A DNA stretch of 64,000 nt from Deltaproteobacteria bacterium (GTDB lineage: Bacteria; Myxococcota_C; UBA6777), in contig PCBK01000194.1 in assembly GCA_002731275.1 (NCBI GenBank), forward strand, positions 1 to 64,000, written 5' to 3'. Numbering within the stretch: position 1 is the stretch's first letter; every line of letters begins with the position of its first letter. A program made the position numbers and the translations under genes. The notes below the pieces were generated by a model. The model was not told the origin of the DNA. It was given only the letters and a program-made list of their open reading frames with translations, and did no database searches. Shown one piece after another: positions 36,088 to 46,710 of this stretch.

Positions 36088-36902
36088 GTCATCTTCTCCA
36101 CGCGTTGACGTTCTCGCGTCCAAAAAAGCAGTAGCATTATCGCGAGAACGATGACTGTAAGCACTCCGCTGAGTCGAACAATACCATACGCATAAGGAGT
36201 GTATTGCCCATCAGTGGAGTTGTAAATGAAACAACTCATGATGAGTTTTTCAAAAATCGAACCAAGCCGGCCTTTTGAAGCCGTCACCAAGGCAAATTTG
36301 ACATCTCGTGTGACGTACGGAAGACCCAAATACTGGGAAACCTTTCCGTCTGGAGTGACAAAAAAGACCACCGCCGGATGTAAGTACTGCTTCTTTTTGG
36401 GAAGATAACGGTACTTGAATCCGACAGTTTTGGAAAGCACTTCGATGTGCTTCTTCTTTCCTGTCATAAACTCCCACTCGATGTCTTTGCGCTTGAGTTG
36501 TTTGAGATAATTTTTTCTCTTCGCAGCTGCGAGTTTCGCGTCTTCTCGGTGGTTGATACTGACGGTGACGACACGAAACTTTTTCCCGTATCCTTTGGGG
36601 AGCTTTTTCATGGCATCCACCAAAGAGTTCAACTGAATTGTACAAAGCATTGGGCAGTTGTAGTAATTCAGCGTCAACAACACGGGCTTATTGTCAGCAA
36701 AATAACTTTTCAAAGTGCGCTCTTTGCCTTTGTGATCGACAAAAGGAAGCGTCAGGTCAATCCTCGCACCGAGCTTTTGTTTGACCTCCACACCACGCAA
36801 CTCTTTGGGGAGCTTTTCCTCTGCATATGCAAAGGTACCCAAAAAAAACGAAGTACAGAGCACAAAGGTGAGCGATTGGATTAGAGAATTCAAAGAAATC
36901 AC
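36084..36902 (-). CDS. SCO1/SenC-family copper chaperone
   Basis: 272 residues. A signal peptide or anchor (FVLCTSFFLGTFAYA) precedes a thioredoxin-like fold with the copper/thiol site CPMLC and the distal His in HPAVVFF, and there is a C-terminal membrane helix (GVLTVIVLAIMLLLFW). SCO proteins insert copper into CuA or reduce its Cys pair. Its gene directly precedes and overlaps subunit II, its expected client. The start is unclear: GTG 36902 has no good ribosome binding site, and a TTG three codons later has AGGTG upstream. Confidence 0.88.
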   Translation of the reverse strand: MISLNSLIQSLTFVLCTSFFLGTFAYAEEKLPKELRGVEVKQKLGARIDLTLPFVDHKGKERTLKSYFADNKPVLLTLNYYNCPMLCTIQLNSLVDAMKKLPKGYGKKFRVVTVSINHREDAKLAAAKRKNYLKQLKRKDIEWEFMTGKKKHIEVLSKTVGFKYRYLPKKKQYLHPAVVFFVTPDGKVSQYLGLPYVTRDVKFALVTASKGRLGSIFEKLIMSCFIYNSTDGQYTPYAYGIVRLSGVLTVIVLAIMLLLFWTRERQRVEKMT

Positions 36903-37075
36903 CTAAAGTTTAGGTAAGACGGAAAGCAATCGTCAGATGACGTTGCTTGCCATCTCACAAGAACAAACTGGAAGTTGATTATGTGTTGAAAAATATGAAC
37001 GAACAAGCCCCAATGTATAGGTTTTGATTCATCCAATTTCTCAATCGCTACGTATAGTTCGCAGCGAGCTTCCGA

Positions 37076-37939
37076 TCATTGGCGAGCGGCAGGCTTCGTT
37101 GAAGGAGCTTTTGCTGGCTTGTTCGCTTCAGGTCGTTTTGCGGGTGCAGTACGCTTAACAGGTGCAACGTTTCGAACAGTAGGCTTCTTTGCAGGAGCCG
37201 CTGCTCTTTTCACGGGTGCAGGTGCTACAACACGTTTTGCAGGAGCTGCCGCTCTCTTCGCCGGAGCTGCCACTCTTTTCACTGGAGCTGCAGTTCTTTT
37301 TGCAGGAGCTGCCGCTCTTTTCGCAGGAGCTGCTGCTCTTTTTGCAGGAGCTGCCGCTCTTTTCGCAGGAGCTGCTGCTCTTTTTGCAGGAGCTGCCGCT
37401 CTCTTCGCTGGAGCTGCTGCTCTTTTCACAGGTGCAGCCTTTCGCACAGCAGGTTTTCTAGCCGGCGCAGGTGCTGCAGCACGTGTTGCAGGAGCTGCTA
37501 CTCTTTTGACTGGAGCTGCCACTCTTTTTGCAGGTGCCACAACTCTTTTGACTGGAGCTGCTGCTCTTTTTGCAGGTGCTGCTGCTCTTTTTGCAGGAGC
37601 CGCTGCACTCTTTTTCGGCAAAGTAGGAAGACCAGCGATCAAGTGTTTGTTCGCCAACAAGAGGTTCATCCCTTTATCAGCGTGTTTCATCGCAAGCTTT
37701 TTGTCTTTGCTACGAAGTGCAAGTGTTTTTTTGTTTGTTGTATTCTCAGCTCGTGTCAGGGCATTGGCTCCGATATTTTGGTACCACAGCCACAAAGCAA
37801 CGACAGCGATCGCGACAGTGACTACGAGACCGAAGACGAGTCCGCCAACAATCGCTGTAGGAGGAATGTCGCTCTCGAATCCTCGCTTTGCCAATTCCTC
37901 ACGAGTAAGAGCTTTCTGATTATCAGTATGGTTACTCAC
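37076..37939 (-). CDS. membrane-anchored Ala/Pro/Lys/Arg-repeat protein in the respiratory cluster
   Basis: 287 residues from GTG 37939. Residues 1-28 are polar, 29-52 form one membrane helix (IVGGLVFGLVVTVAIAVVAL), 53-105 are a basic helix, and from ~108 to the end the protein is a low-complexity array of AAPAKR-like hexamers and variants, with more than 30 Lys/Arg and no acidic residues for long stretches. Composition is like histone H1-type tails. The gene starts 13 bases after ActF and so belongs to the act operon. It may replace a small accessory subunit of alternative complex III; the tail would probably lie in the periplasm and could bind acidic cytochromes or the cell wall. Function is inferred. 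Confidence 0.7.
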   Translation of the reverse strand: MSNHTDNQKALTREELAKRGFESDIPPTAIVGGLVFGLVVTVAIAVVALWLWYQNIGANALTRAENTTNKKTLALRSKDKKLAMKHADKGMNLLLANKHLIAGLPTLPKKSAAAPAKRAAAPAKRAAAPVKRVVAPAKRVAAPVKRVAAPATRAAAPAPARKPAVRKAAPVKRAAAPAKRAAAPAKRAAAPAKRAAAPAKRAAAPAKRAAAPAKRTAAPVKRVAAPAKRAAAPAKRVVAPAPVKRAAAPAKKPTVRNVAPVKRTAPAKRPEANKPAKAPSTKPAARQ

Positions 37940-37952
37940 GATTCAACCCCAA

Positions 37953-39224
37953 TCATACATTCTCGAAAGAGAGAGATTCTGCCAGTCGAGGATCTTGACT
38001 GGGCACCAGGTGCTCACTGCGCATACGCCAACCGACAACAGCAAAGAAGATGCCGCCGATACCAATGAAACTTGTCACAAGCGGAAGCAAGTGGATCATC
38101 GCAAAGTGATCATGAGGAAGTTTCATGTGGTGTGCATGGTGGTACATATTTGGCATAATCAGCCAATAGAGGTCCGCCAGGTGGATGAGCAGGATCCAAG
38201 CAGCGCCAATGAAAGCCAAAAATGGCTTACGTTTGATATGACGAGACATCAAGAAGAAGAATGGAATCACAAAGTGTCCGAAGACGAGCGTCAAGGACAA
38301 GTATTTCCATCCACCTTCCCAACGGTGCTTAAACCAAAGTGTTTCTTCGGGCAAGTTACTGTACCAGATCAACATAAACTGGGAGAACGCGATGTACGAC
38401 CAGAAAACGTTGAATCCGAAGAGCAGTTTACCCATATCTTGATCGTGTTCTGCTGTCACAATTCCCTTCAGGACACCAGTCCCACGAAGCGAAATCACAA
38501 AGATCAACAATGTGCTGTAAATCGCAATCAACGACCCTGCAAAGTAGTACACACCAAAGATGGTGGAGAACCAGTGGGGATCGGTTGACATGATCCAGTC
38601 AAAGGCAGCAAAAGTCAGCGTCAACGCAAAGCAAGCGATGGAGAGAGGACTCCAGAACTGCATTTTGCGACTCAGCTCGGGGTTTCCTGTGCGATCTTGT
38701 TCAATAGAAGAGCCCACAAAGAAGCGAGCGATCAAGAACCACACGAGGAAGTAAATTCCCGCACGAATCAAGAAGAAGGTGACATTCAGGTAACCCACTT
38801 TGGCCTGGATGACATGATCGAGTTTGTGACCATGTGAAGGAATCCAGGGGTAGAGAGTCGACATCCCGATAACGATGGGGATGAAGAGAATCAAAAACAG
38901 TGGGAAACGGATCTTTCCGAGGGGCGCGGCGAATGTGCCAAGGATAAACTCAGCCAAACGACGGATCACAACACTCCAACCTGCGCGGGTTGCAAAGTGA
39001 ATGAGGACGGCGAACATGCCACCGAGCGCGATGCTCAGAAAGTACAAGAATGCAATTAAGTAGCCGGCAAAGAACGGCATTTTCATATACAATGCGGTCC
39101 CAAAAGAAGCGATAAGTGAGATCACACCAACCACGCCAGCGATCAGGGGAAGTTTTCGCCAGATGCTGTTTTCGGGAAGAGTGACCGCTTCTTCTGGAAG
39201 GGGTACTGTTGGGTGTTCTTTCAT
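37953..39224 (-). CDS. actF: alternative complex III subunit ActF (NrfD/PsrC-like membrane subunit)
   Basis: 423 residues from ATG 39224, overlapping the ActE stop as TAATG. About ten membrane helices of the NrfD/PsrC type, with features such as AFDWIMSTDPHWFSTIFGVYYF and MYHHAHHMKLPHDH. With ActC it forms the quinol-binding and possibly proton-translocating membrane core. It lies between ActE and the Lys-rich accessory protein. Confidence 0.9.
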   Translation of the reverse strand: MKEHPTVPLPEEAVTLPENSIWRKLPLIAGVVGVISLIASFGTALYMKMPFFAGYLIAFLYFLSIALGGMFAVLIHFATRAGWSVVIRRLAEFILGTFAAPLGKIRFPLFLILFIPIVIGMSTLYPWIPSHGHKLDHVIQAKVGYLNVTFFLIRAGIYFLVWFLIARFFVGSSIEQDRTGNPELSRKMQFWSPLSIACFALTLTFAAFDWIMSTDPHWFSTIFGVYYFAGSLIAIYSTLLIFVISLRGTGVLKGIVTAEHDQDMGKLLFGFNVFWSYIAFSQFMLIWYSNLPEETLWFKHRWEGGWKYLSLTLVFGHFVIPFFFLMSRHIKRKPFLAFIGAAWILLIHLADLYWLIMPNMYHHAHHMKLPHDHFAMIHLLPLVTSFIGIGGIFFAVVGWRMRSEHLVPSQDPRLAESLSFENV

Positions 39225-39853
39225 TACTTTTGCCCCTTTTTCAACGCAGCAACGGGGTAACGAGTCAATTGAAGGGCTCGAACATACGCAACGACAGCCC
39301 ATCGGTCCTTCACGGACAGTTGGGAGCGATAGCTAGGCATCGCGATTTGCTTTCCGCTCATCTTCCCGTTGGCGATCAAATCGTAGATCTTTCCAGGAGG
39401 ATGGCTTCTTCTCAAATCATCGTGCAGGTTCGCGGGGTTAATCGCACGAGAGTAATACGTAACAACACCTTTTCCATCTCCCTGAAAACCATGACAGGGA
39501 GCACAATAGATGTTGTAGCGTTCTTGTCCGCGTGCAAGCAGAGCTTTGGTCAATTTAATTTGTTTGGGCAATGTTTTCACATATTTGCCCTTCACTTTTC
39601 CAGCGTAGAAGTGCTCATCTGCGCGCAGAAAACCGCGCGCAACAGTTCCTTTTACGAGAGGACGCATCCCTCGTTTATCGCGGAAGAATGAACTCGGCTC
39701 TTGGGGCTGCAAGTAGGCCTGGTTATCCATGTTTGGATTGAGGTGGATCGGTGGACGACTGGAAACACTTCCTCGACACCCGGTCAACCCGAGACAAGTC
39801 ACACTTCCTACGAGAACGACAAATGCAATCCAGTTCAGCCTGAGGCGCATCAT
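39224..39853 (-). CDS. actE: alternative complex III subunit ActE (monoheme cytochrome c)
   Basis: 209 residues from ATG 39853 (GGAG upstream). The lipoprotein signal ends in LTGC. One heme site, CAPCH, is followed by class I cytochrome features: a GDGKGVV loop, PANLHDD, a Met in IAMPSY as sixth ligand and a closing helix DRWAVVAYVRAL. ActE carries electrons from ActA or ActB toward the oxidase. It follows ActD after about 25 bases. Confidence 0.9.
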   Translation of the reverse strand: MMRLRLNWIAFVVLVGSVTCLGLTGCRGSVSSRPPIHLNPNMDNQAYLQPQEPSSFFRDKRGMRPLVKGTVARGFLRADEHFYAGKVKGKYVKTLPKQIKLTKALLARGQERYNIYCAPCHGFQGDGKGVVTYYSRAINPANLHDDLRRSHPPGKIYDLIANGKMSGKQIAMPSYRSQLSVKDRWAVVAYVRALQLTRYPVAALKKGQK

Positions 39854-39878
39854 AGGGTCTTTACTCCAAAGCAAGCTA

Positions 39879-40430
39879 TTACGGTTCGACCAATTCGACA
39901 TGTTCGGCACCGATCTTTTCCAAGAATGCGACAGTATCTTCCACGTCAAATTGTGGATCGACGGATTCGATGGAGATGAAGAATTTATCATCAGTGACAC
40001 GAGCAAATCGCTCGGAATGAAATAGCGAGTGATAAAATTGGGGAAGTCTATTCAGTGCGAGCATGCCAAAAACAGCACCTGCAGCGCCAAACAAGACTGT
40101 TAATTCAAATGTAACAGGGATAAATGCCGGAAGACTAAACAAGGGCTTACCACTGATGATAAAACGGTAGTCGATGGCGTTCATCCACCACTGCATCAAG
40201 AGTGCAAGCGAGCAACCGGTCAAACCCATAACGAGAACGATCCAGGGCACTTTGGAAGCAGGGATACCCATCGCCTTCTCCAGTCCGTGAACAGGAAAAG
40301 GAGTGTGTGCATCCCATTTGCGAAAACCAGCGTCCCGGACTTCTTCACATGCGTGGTACAGTGACGATGGCGTCGGAAATTCAGCCAAAGCCCCGTAGTA
40401 CTTCGAATTTTGTTCTTTCTTCGATGTCAT
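39879..40430 (-). CDS. actD: alternative complex III subunit ActD (DUF3341)
   Basis: 183 residues from ATG 40430, supported by AAGGA; the frame also has a GTG just before. Two membrane helices (IVLVMGLTGCSLALLMQWW and LTVLFGAAGAVFGML) sit between small soluble ends. The start ALAEFPTPSSLYHACEEVRDAGF and the DAHTPFPVHG motif are typical of DUF3341. It is a structural membrane subunit without cofactors. Confidence 0.9.
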   Translation of the reverse strand: MTSKKEQNSKYYGALAEFPTPSSLYHACEEVRDAGFRKWDAHTPFPVHGLEKAMGIPASKVPWIVLVMGLTGCSLALLMQWWMNAIDYRFIISGKPLFSLPAFIPVTFELTVLFGAAGAVFGMLALNRLPQFYHSLFHSERFARVTDDKFFISIESVDPQFDVEDTVAFLEKIGAEHVELVEP

Positions 40431-40460
40431 CACTTATTCCTTTTATCCGTGCCCGTCGGT

Positions 40461-41882
40461 TTAGCTGACGGGTTCTTCTTTGACACCAGTGAAGTGGGGA
40501 TCGGCTTCTGGCATGACAGTTTTGACTTCTGCCATCGCGACAGCTGGCAAGAATCGAACAAACAAGGTGAACATCATGAAGAACAATCCGAAACTACCTA
40601 CGAATGTCGAAATATCCCAGAATGTCGGCTTGTAGTATGCCCAGCTACTTGGCAAAAAGTCACGGTGCAGCGAGGTGACCGTAATGACAAATCGCTCAAA
40701 CCACATACCAATGTTGACGAAGATCGTCACGACAAACATCGTTGGGATGTGTGTGCGGGCCTTGCGGAACCAGAAGATCTGGGGGATGACAACGTTACAT
40801 GTAATCATCGACCAGTAAGCCCATGCGTAGGGTCCCATCATCCTGTTCAAGAATGCAAAACCTTCGTAAGGGTTTCCGCTGTACCAAGCGATGAAAAACT
40901 CCATCGCGTATGCGTAACCAACGAGAGAACCTGTCAACAAAATGATCTTTGTCATGTTCTCAAAGTGGCGCATCGTCACAAGGTGCTCCATACGGAAGAT
41001 CACACGCACAAAAATCAACAACATCAACACCATCGCAAAACCGGAGAAGATCGCTCCAGCAACGAAGTATGGAGGGAAGATCGTCGTGTGCCAACCAGGA
41101 ACGTTGGACGTCGCAAAGTCAAAGGATACGACTGAGTGAACGGAGAGAACGAGTGGTGTTGCCAGCGCTGCCAACAACAGATACGCGCGCTCGTAGTTCA
41201 ACCAGTGACGGTGTGATCCACGCCAACCAAGCGAAAACAAACCGTAGACAAAGCGAGAGATCTTGCCTTTCGCACGGTCACGGACTGTCGCGAGGTCGGG
41301 GATCAGGCCGACGTACCAGAAGAGTACGGAGACTGTACCGTAGATACTGACCGCGAAAATATCCCAAATCAGTGGACTACGGAAGTTTGGCCACATTGCC
41401 ATTTGGTTGGGCAATGGAAGCATATAGTAGAACACCCAAATACGACCGATGTGGATCCCTGGAAAGATCAGGGCACACATAACCGCAAAGATCGTCATCG
41501 CCTCTGCAGAACGGTTGATGGAGGTTCTCCATTTTTGTCGAAACAAAAACAAGATTGCAGAAATCAGGGTACCAGCGTGACCAATACCAACCCAAAAAAC
41601 GAAGTTGACGATGGCCCAACCCCAACCAACAGGGTTGTTGACACCCCAGATACCAATCCCTTCAAATACAAGGTACCCGATGCTCGTAAGCAACAGACCA
41701 ACGAAGGACATTGAGATCAAGAGAGTAATATACCAACCAATTGGTGGCTTCCACTCGAGAGGTGCACAGACTGTCTCTGTGATATCATGGAAGCTTTGTT
41801 CACCAAGAACCAATGGAACCCGTCCTTTGATGGGCTCCATATCTTTGATTTGTGAATCGTAATGTTGCGCTCGCGATACCAT
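40461..41882 (-). CDS. actC: alternative complex III subunit ActC (NrfD-like quinol-binding subunit)
   Basis: 473 residues, about ten membrane helices. Conserved features include [32 protein letters not shown] and [12 protein letters not shown], as in PsrC/NrfD-type subunits that bind quinol next to the iron-sulfur subunit. The ATG is two bases after the ActB stop. Size and order match other act operons. Confidence 0.93.
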   Translation of the reverse strand: MVSRAQHYDSQIKDMEPIKGRVPLVLGEQSFHDITETVCAPLEWKPPIGWYITLLISMSFVGLLLTSIGYLVFEGIGIWGVNNPVGWGWAIVNFVFWVGIGHAGTLISAILFLFRQKWRTSINRSAEAMTIFAVMCALIFPGIHIGRIWVFYYMLPLPNQMAMWPNFRSPLIWDIFAVSIYGTVSVLFWYVGLIPDLATVRDRAKGKISRFVYGLFSLGWRGSHRHWLNYERAYLLLAALATPLVLSVHSVVSFDFATSNVPGWHTTIFPPYFVAGAIFSGFAMVLMLLIFVRVIFRMEHLVTMRHFENMTKIILLTGSLVGYAYAMEFFIAWYSGNPYEGFAFLNRMMGPYAWAYWSMITCNVVIPQIFWFRKARTHIPTMFVVTIFVNIGMWFERFVITVTSLHRDFLPSSWAYYKPTFWDISTFVGSFGLFFMMFTLFVRFLPAVAMAEVKTVMPEADPHFTGVKEEPVS

Positions 41883-41884
41883 CG

Positions 41885-44800
41885 TTATCCCAACTTCGGA
41901 TTAGGGTTACGGATTTTCGCCAAGTATGTAGTACGTGGCTGTGTATTCAATTCACTCAACACGGCGTAGTTACGTGATCCGCTCTTGAGCTTCGACACAC
42001 GCGAATTCTTATCTGCGATGTCACCAAACGTGATGGCTCCAGAAGGACAGGCTTGCCCACAGGCTGTCTTGATGCGTCCATCAGGAATCACACCATTGCC
42101 GTCTCTCTTCGCCTCGATTCTTGCTTCGTTGATGCGCTGTACGCAGTAGGAACACTTCTCCATCACACCTCGGAAACGCACAGTAACATCGGGGTTACGC
42201 TGCATCTTCAAGTTGGGTGACAAGTCGTCATTGCGACGGTTGAAGTTGAAGTAGTTGAATCGACGAACTTTGTATGGGCAGTTGTTTGCACAGTAACGAG
42301 TACCAATACAACGGTTGTATGCCATATCGTTCATACCATCGCTGCTGTGTGCGGTCGCTGCAACAGGACAGACGTTCTCACATGGAGCAGTCTCGCAATG
42401 CGCACATGCCATGGGCTGAACCAAGACTTGTGGGTTGTCTTCGCTACCGGTGTAGTAACGGTCGAGACGAATCCAAGACATCTCACGTCCGTGAAGAACT
42501 TCCAACTTTCCAACAACGGGGATGTTGTTTTCTGATTGGCAAGCGATGGTGCACACATTACATCCATTACAGCGGTTGAGGTCGATGACCATCCCCCACT
42601 GTTGGCCTGCAGTGTTGTTGGGCTCATCCCACAACAACGAGTTGATGTGGTGTTCATCTTTGATGAAGTTCATCTTCTCGATGACTTCGTGATCTTTTTT
42701 GTACGTCTCGACATCAGCCTCACGGACGATATCGGAGCGTTTGCGACCAGTGATGGGCTCAACCAAACGGCCGTGCTCTTGCGTGGTCGCGAGTTTGACA
42801 GGTGGCTTGAAGGGCACGACGGAGAGAGACACACCTTTCAACAGATAGGAGCTCTCCGCAGTACGCAGCACATTGACGTCAAAGCCGCCTTCCATTGTTG
42901 CGTAACGTCCGACTTTGCGACCGTAACCAAGGGGCAACAACAATGTGCGATCAGCCAAACCAGGCGCGATGAAGACTGGAGCCTCAAGTGTTTTCTTGTT
43001 GGACTCGAGTTTCACAAAATGTCCGTTTTTCAGCTTCTTCTCGCGAGCGAGTTTGGGGCTGATGTAGACCGCGTTTTCCCAGGTCAACTTGGTCATTGGA
43101 TCGGGCAACTCTTGCAACCATGGGTTGTTTGCGAATCGACCATCACCAACAGTGGGATCAATGACAAAGTTCACTTCATAGGAATCTTTGGCAGCGAGCT
43201 CACCGAGACCTTCCCAGGCAGTGCTGAGGCCAGTCCACTTGATCTTTGCGTCCGTGGCTTTCCCCGACACCGAGACCACACCATCGTGAAGCCACTGTTT
43301 CCAGGACTTTTCGAAGTTGGCTTTTTTGCCGAGTTTGTGCTTCCAGTACGCGCGGACGATGTTGTAGCCTTTGTTGCTCTCGTTACCAGAGATAAACGCG
43401 AGCAGCTCAAGTCCAGACAATGTGTCGTACAGGGGAGCGATCAATGGTTGTTGGATCGCGACGCTTCCGTCAACGGATTGCAAATCGCCCCAAGATTCGA
43501 GGTAGTGATTTGCAGGGACATGCCAGTTTGCGACTTGGGATGTCTCATCGACGTATTGGCTGTGGTGTACAGAGAAAGGTACACTCTGCAGCAAGCGCGT
43601 GAAGTCGAGATCTGCGGGCGCAGTGTAAACAGGGTTTCCACCGAGCATCACGAGACCTTCAACAGCACCACCGCGGATCGCAGCGGCCAAGGCCGACATG
43701 TCTTCTGTCGCGGGTCCATCGACACCAGCTTTGAAGACGACTGTTTTGCCAACGTTTTCGAGAAGAGCGTTGACAAACAATCCAAGGCTGTGAACACGAG
43801 CGGGTTGTTGCTCACCGACGAGGACAAGGGATTTCCCCTTGTTTGCGACGAGATCAACAGCCACTTCTTTGATCCACTTGCTCCAAGGCTCGCTCTTATG
43901 GCGTGCTTTTTGCGCTTTACGGAAATGCGCAGCTCTCTCGGAGAGTTTTTTCACAAAGGACTTGTCCACACCTGCAGGTGTCTTCAGCTTGTGCGCAGTC
44001 AACAACTCATCAGCGAGCATCACGAGGAACTCACTGATTTCGGAACCTTCAACGCGAAGGCGATGGTCAGCAGCTGCACCAGTCACAGTAAAGTTAGCCT
44101 CTACAGAGTAGAGTCGGTTCATTCCGTGGTGGATAGCCTTATCATCGCGACGTTCTGCAAAGTGTCGGGAGTTACGAACATTTGCAGGACCTGCGTCGAG
44201 GAAGTTCGCGTCGATGCCCAAGAGGACATCTGCTTTGTCGACGAGGAAGTCGGGTTGTTGACCAGCGACACCAAGTTGAGCACATGCGTCTTCGACGTTT
44301 TGTGCAGACATGGGATCGTGTTTAAAGATACGAAGCTTTGGAAACTTCGCTTTGACTTCTTTCAACAATGTTTGAAAGGTAGGAGAAGGAACGTTCTCAA
44401 CGAGAAGCGCGAGCCCTTCACCTTCTTTTGCTTTAAGCGGGTTCAAAGCATTGTTTGCAGCGTTAAAAAACTTGCTCCAGGAGGAAGGTTTTCCGCCATG
44501 GGTGGGTTTTTGGCTGCGATCGGCGTCGTAGAGATCGAGGACTGAGGATTGCGCCCATGTATCGGTAGCACCGAGGCTCATGGGGTGTTTCTCGTTCCCT
44601 TCTACTTTTGTGGGGCGACCTTCTTGGCTCTCAACGAGGAGTCCAAGCACCTGCCCACCGAGGTTGGCAGCGGTCGCAAAGAAGACAGGGAGACCTGGAA
44701 CGATCTCTTCGGGGCGACGAGCGTATGGCAAGATTTTTTCGACAGGCTTGCGGATACAACCGCTGAGTCCTGCGGCAGCCATCGACACACCCATCAACGC

Positions 44801-44977
44801 CATAAAATCACGACGTCTGACACCGGATGTCTCCGAAGACATACCACGCGACTTCGCTGCTTTCTCGTTATCGAGATCAGCGGAGAACTCAGGAGCCCCT
44901 TGAAGATCCTCGGGGCTCCGCCATAAGGACGACTTTTCGTTCATTTTGGAACTCATTTCGCTATTCTTTTTTGTCAT
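41885..44977 (-). CDS. actB: alternative complex III subunit ActB (molybdopterin-like and iron-sulfur fusion)
   Basis: 1030 residues from ATG 44977, which overlaps the ActA stop as ATGA. A twin-arginine signal ([10 protein letters not shown], 54-63) ends in LSGC, so export is by Tat with a possible lipid anchor. Residues ~90-770 are a molybdopterin-oxidoreductase-like domain, which in this family binds no molybdenum. The C-terminal ~240 residues are ferredoxin-like with Cys clusters [25 protein letters not shown](6)CANNC and CSYC...CGQAC, for about four Fe-S clusters. It passes electrons from quinol at ActC to the hemes. Confidence 0.93.
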   Translation of the reverse strand: MTKKNSEMSSKMNEKSSLWRSPEDLQGAPEFSADLDNEKAAKSRGMSSETSGVRRRDFMALMGVSMAAAGLSGCIRKPVEKILPYARRPEEIVPGLPVFFATAANLGGQVLGLLVESQEGRPTKVEGNEKHPMSLGATDTWAQSSVLDLYDADRSQKPTHGGKPSSWSKFFNAANNALNPLKAKEGEGLALLVENVPSPTFQTLLKEVKAKFPKLRIFKHDPMSAQNVEDACAQLGVAGQQPDFLVDKADVLLGIDANFLDAGPANVRNSRHFAERRDDKAIHHGMNRLYSVEANFTVTGAAADHRLRVEGSEISEFLVMLADELLTAHKLKTPAGVDKSFVKKLSERAAHFRKAQKARHKSEPWSKWIKEVAVDLVANKGKSLVLVGEQQPARVHSLGLFVNALLENVGKTVVFKAGVDGPATEDMSALAAAIRGGAVEGLVMLGGNPVYTAPADLDFTRLLQSVPFSVHHSQYVDETSQVANWHVPANHYLESWGDLQSVDGSVAIQQPLIAPLYDTLSGLELLAFISGNESNKGYNIVRAYWKHKLGKKANFEKSWKQWLHDGVVSVSGKATDAKIKWTGLSTAWEGLGELAAKDSYEVNFVIDPTVGDGRFANNPWLQELPDPMTKLTWENAVYISPKLAREKKLKNGHFVKLESNKKTLEAPVFIAPGLADRTLLLPLGYGRKVGRYATMEGGFDVNVLRTAESSYLLKGVSLSVVPFKPPVKLATTQEHGRLVEPITGRKRSDIVREADVETYKKDHEVIEKMNFIKDEHHINSLLWDEPNNTAGQQWGMVIDLNRCNGCNVCTIACQSENNIPVVGKLEVLHGREMSWIRLDRYYTGSEDNPQVLVQPMACAHCETAPCENVCPVAATAHSSDGMNDMAYNRCIGTRYCANNCPYKVRRFNYFNFNRRNDDLSPNLKMQRNPDVTVRFRGVMEKCSYCVQRINEARIEAKRDGNGVIPDGRIKTACGQACPSGAITFGDIADKNSRVSKLKSGSRNYAVLSELNTQPRTTYLAKIRNPNPKLG

Positions 44978-45735
44978 CGGTGACACCCCGAGCAATGTTC
45001 AGGGGGATTAACAACAATGCGCTCAATCTTCTCTTTTGCCATTTTCCCACCGTGCGATTTTTGAGCCATGCGCACGGGAGTTTTAGCAGTTTCATTCAAG
45101 AGAGCTTTGCGCAATCTTTGAATATCAACACGCTTGCTTCGGTGAGTTTCTTTCACCGAAGGCGTATAACCTTTACCAGTCCAAGCCATGTTGGTGACCT
45201 GCTCACGTGGTCGCAGGTGTTTGTTGGGTGCACGGTGGCAATCCAAACACCAGCTCATGCTCAACGGCTTCGCCTGTCGCACGACGGTCATCTTATCGAT
45301 GCGTCCGTGACAGGTCGCACAACCTACTCCAGCAGCAACGTGAACGCTGTGATTGAAGTAAGCGTAGTCCGGCAGCATGTGTACACGTATCCACTCGACA
45401 GGTTTGCCAGTGTTGTAGCTCTCGCGTACAAGCGTCAGCTTTTCGCTTTTGTTGCGAATGGCTGTGTGGCAACCCATGCAAGTTTCAGTCGAAGGCACAG
45501 CCGCATGACCGGCCTTTTCGACAGTGTAGTGACAATACCGACAATCCAACCCCAGCTCACCAGCGTGCAGCTTGTGACTAAAGGGGACGGGTTGTTTGGG
45601 GGCGTAACCAACATCTGTGTACTCTGGGGAGAACCAATAAAGTACAGCAAATGTTATGGATGGAACAGCCAACGCGAGGCCTCCAACCACAACAAGGGGG
45701 ATCCAATTTGTCCAACGGGGGAATATAACTGCCAC
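44974..45735 (-). CDS. actA: alternative complex III subunit ActA (pentaheme cytochrome c)
   Basis: 253 residues from GTG 45735, supported by AGAGGA. One N-terminal membrane helix (LVVVGGLALAVPSITFAVL) is followed by five CxxCH heme sites: CRYCH, CMGCH, CATCH, CLDCH and CSGCH. This is the normal heme count for ActA. It is the first gene of the act operon and overlaps actB. Confidence 0.93.
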   Translation of the reverse strand: MAVIFPRWTNWIPLVVVGGLALAVPSITFAVLYWFSPEYTDVGYAPKQPVPFSHKLHAGELGLDCRYCHYTVEKAGHAAVPSTETCMGCHTAIRNKSEKLTLVRESYNTGKPVEWIRVHMLPDYAYFNHSVHVAAGVGCATCHGRIDKMTVVRQAKPLSMSWCLDCHRAPNKHLRPREQVTNMAWTGKGYTPSVKETHRSKRVDIQRLRKALLNETAKTPVRMAQKSHGGKMAKEKIERIVVNPPEHCSGCHR

Positions 45736-45859
45736 TTTCTTTTCCTCTTAAAAGACGGCCAGCAGATGGCGAAACGGCTTATACATCGCTCACAAACTCG
45801 TGAACGATCATCACGACTTTTCCTCAACATTAGAATATTCATAAAGGAAAGCCGCTCTT

Positions 45860-45888
45860 CGTATACCACGCTTCACCTACCGACGCAA
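45860..45888 (-). promoter_or_regulatory. candidate promoter of the act-cta operon
   Basis: Read on the minus strand, TTGCGT (45883-45888) and TATACG (45860-45865) are separated by 17 bp. Start of transcription would be near 45853, about 118 bases before actA. It lies after the terminator-like hairpin of the upstream SCO gene. Confidence 0.35.
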
Positions 45889-45903
45889 CCCTTTTTCAAC
45901 CGA

Positions 45904-45931
45904 CAAAAACCTAGCTTAATCGTAGGCTTTT
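45904..45931 (-). terminator. terminator-like hairpin after the ctaB-sco genes
   Basis: On the minus strand AAAGCCTA...TAGGTTTTT forms a short stem (AAA/TTT plus CCTA/TAGG with one bulge) ending in a T-run. It lies about 55 bases after the SCO stop and would separate that unit from actA. The stem is weak. Confidence 0.35.
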
Positions 45932-45986
45932 ATCTATCTTAGTGAGAAGCCGCTGTTTTCTTCACATACGCAAGGTCTACAGGTTT

Positions 45987-46700
45987 TCATTGATGAAATT
46001 TCTTGTAGACCACGTGCTGTGTCCGATGAAAGGCTTCGTTGAGGCCCTGCTTTGTAGTGCTGTAATAGCCTCGGATTCGGCCTTTACGATCCACCAAGAT
46101 CAATTTTCCGGAGTGAGAGATGTCAAACATACTCTCCAACTTCTTTGGACGATTCACGGCTGTTTTCAAGCCCTGGCGAGCGAGCCTCATCACAGCCGCT
46201 TCGTCCTTACTTGTCAAAAAACGCCAATCTTGTCCCTTGATCCCAAACTTCTTGCGATACGCACGCAAGATCTTTGGCGTATCGTGTCCGGGATCGACGG
46301 TGATGCTCAACATTTTCACGGGCATCTTGTGAAAAGCAAACCCTTTACGAAGCCGCTTCATTGCCTTGATCATTTTGGGGCAAATCGTCGGACACCGTGT
46401 AAAAAAGAGCATCACGATGTGGACATCTCCTTTCATGTTGGAGCGTCCATAGGGTTTCCCCTCTTGATCGACGAGTTGAAACGCAGGCAATGCACCAAAG
46501 ACTGGTGGGGCCTTTGGATATCGCTGTGTCAACGGTCGCATCAAAGGGATCGCGATCAAGCCAACGACCATAAACCAAAAATATGGACTGTGCCAAAATG
46601 GTGATTTGGTCGGCTCTTTTGTTTCCGGTCCTTCGTCAACCGCACCCTTTTGCTCAGGTGCAGCCTTTTCATCTTTGGCCGGTTGGGACACTTCGCTCAT
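45987..46700 (-). CDS. SCO1/SenC-family copper chaperone (second copy)
   Basis: 237 residues from ATG 46700, supported by AAGGA. A charged N-terminus precedes one membrane helix (YFWFMVVGLIAIPLM) and a thioredoxin-like domain with CPTIC and the distal His in DISHSGKLILVD, so all three copper ligands are present. It follows ctaB after ten bases. It is a more canonical SCO1 than the copy at 36084; the two may serve different copper sites or steps. Confidence 0.9.
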   Translation of the reverse strand: MSEVSQPAKDEKAAPEQKGAVDEGPETKEPTKSPFWHSPYFWFMVVGLIAIPLMRPLTQRYPKAPPVFGALPAFQLVDQEGKPYGRSNMKGDVHIVMLFFTRCPTICPKMIKAMKRLRKGFAFHKMPVKMLSITVDPGHDTPKILRAYRKKFGIKGQDWRFLTSKDEAAVMRLARQGLKTAVNRPKKLESMFDISHSGKLILVDRKGRIRGYYSTTKQGLNEAFHRTQHVVYKKFHQ

Positions 46701-46710
46701 AAATGGTTCC

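Noticed and set aside
37119..37919. 266-codon + strand frame rich in GAAALFAGAA repeats
   Set aside because: It is the reverse strand of the AAPAKR repeats; the minus-strand frame has a start, operon position and membrane helix.
42536..44545. 669-codon open frame on the + strand opposite actB
   Set aside because: Antisense shadow of the ActB gene; composition reflects the complementary codons and no domain is seen.
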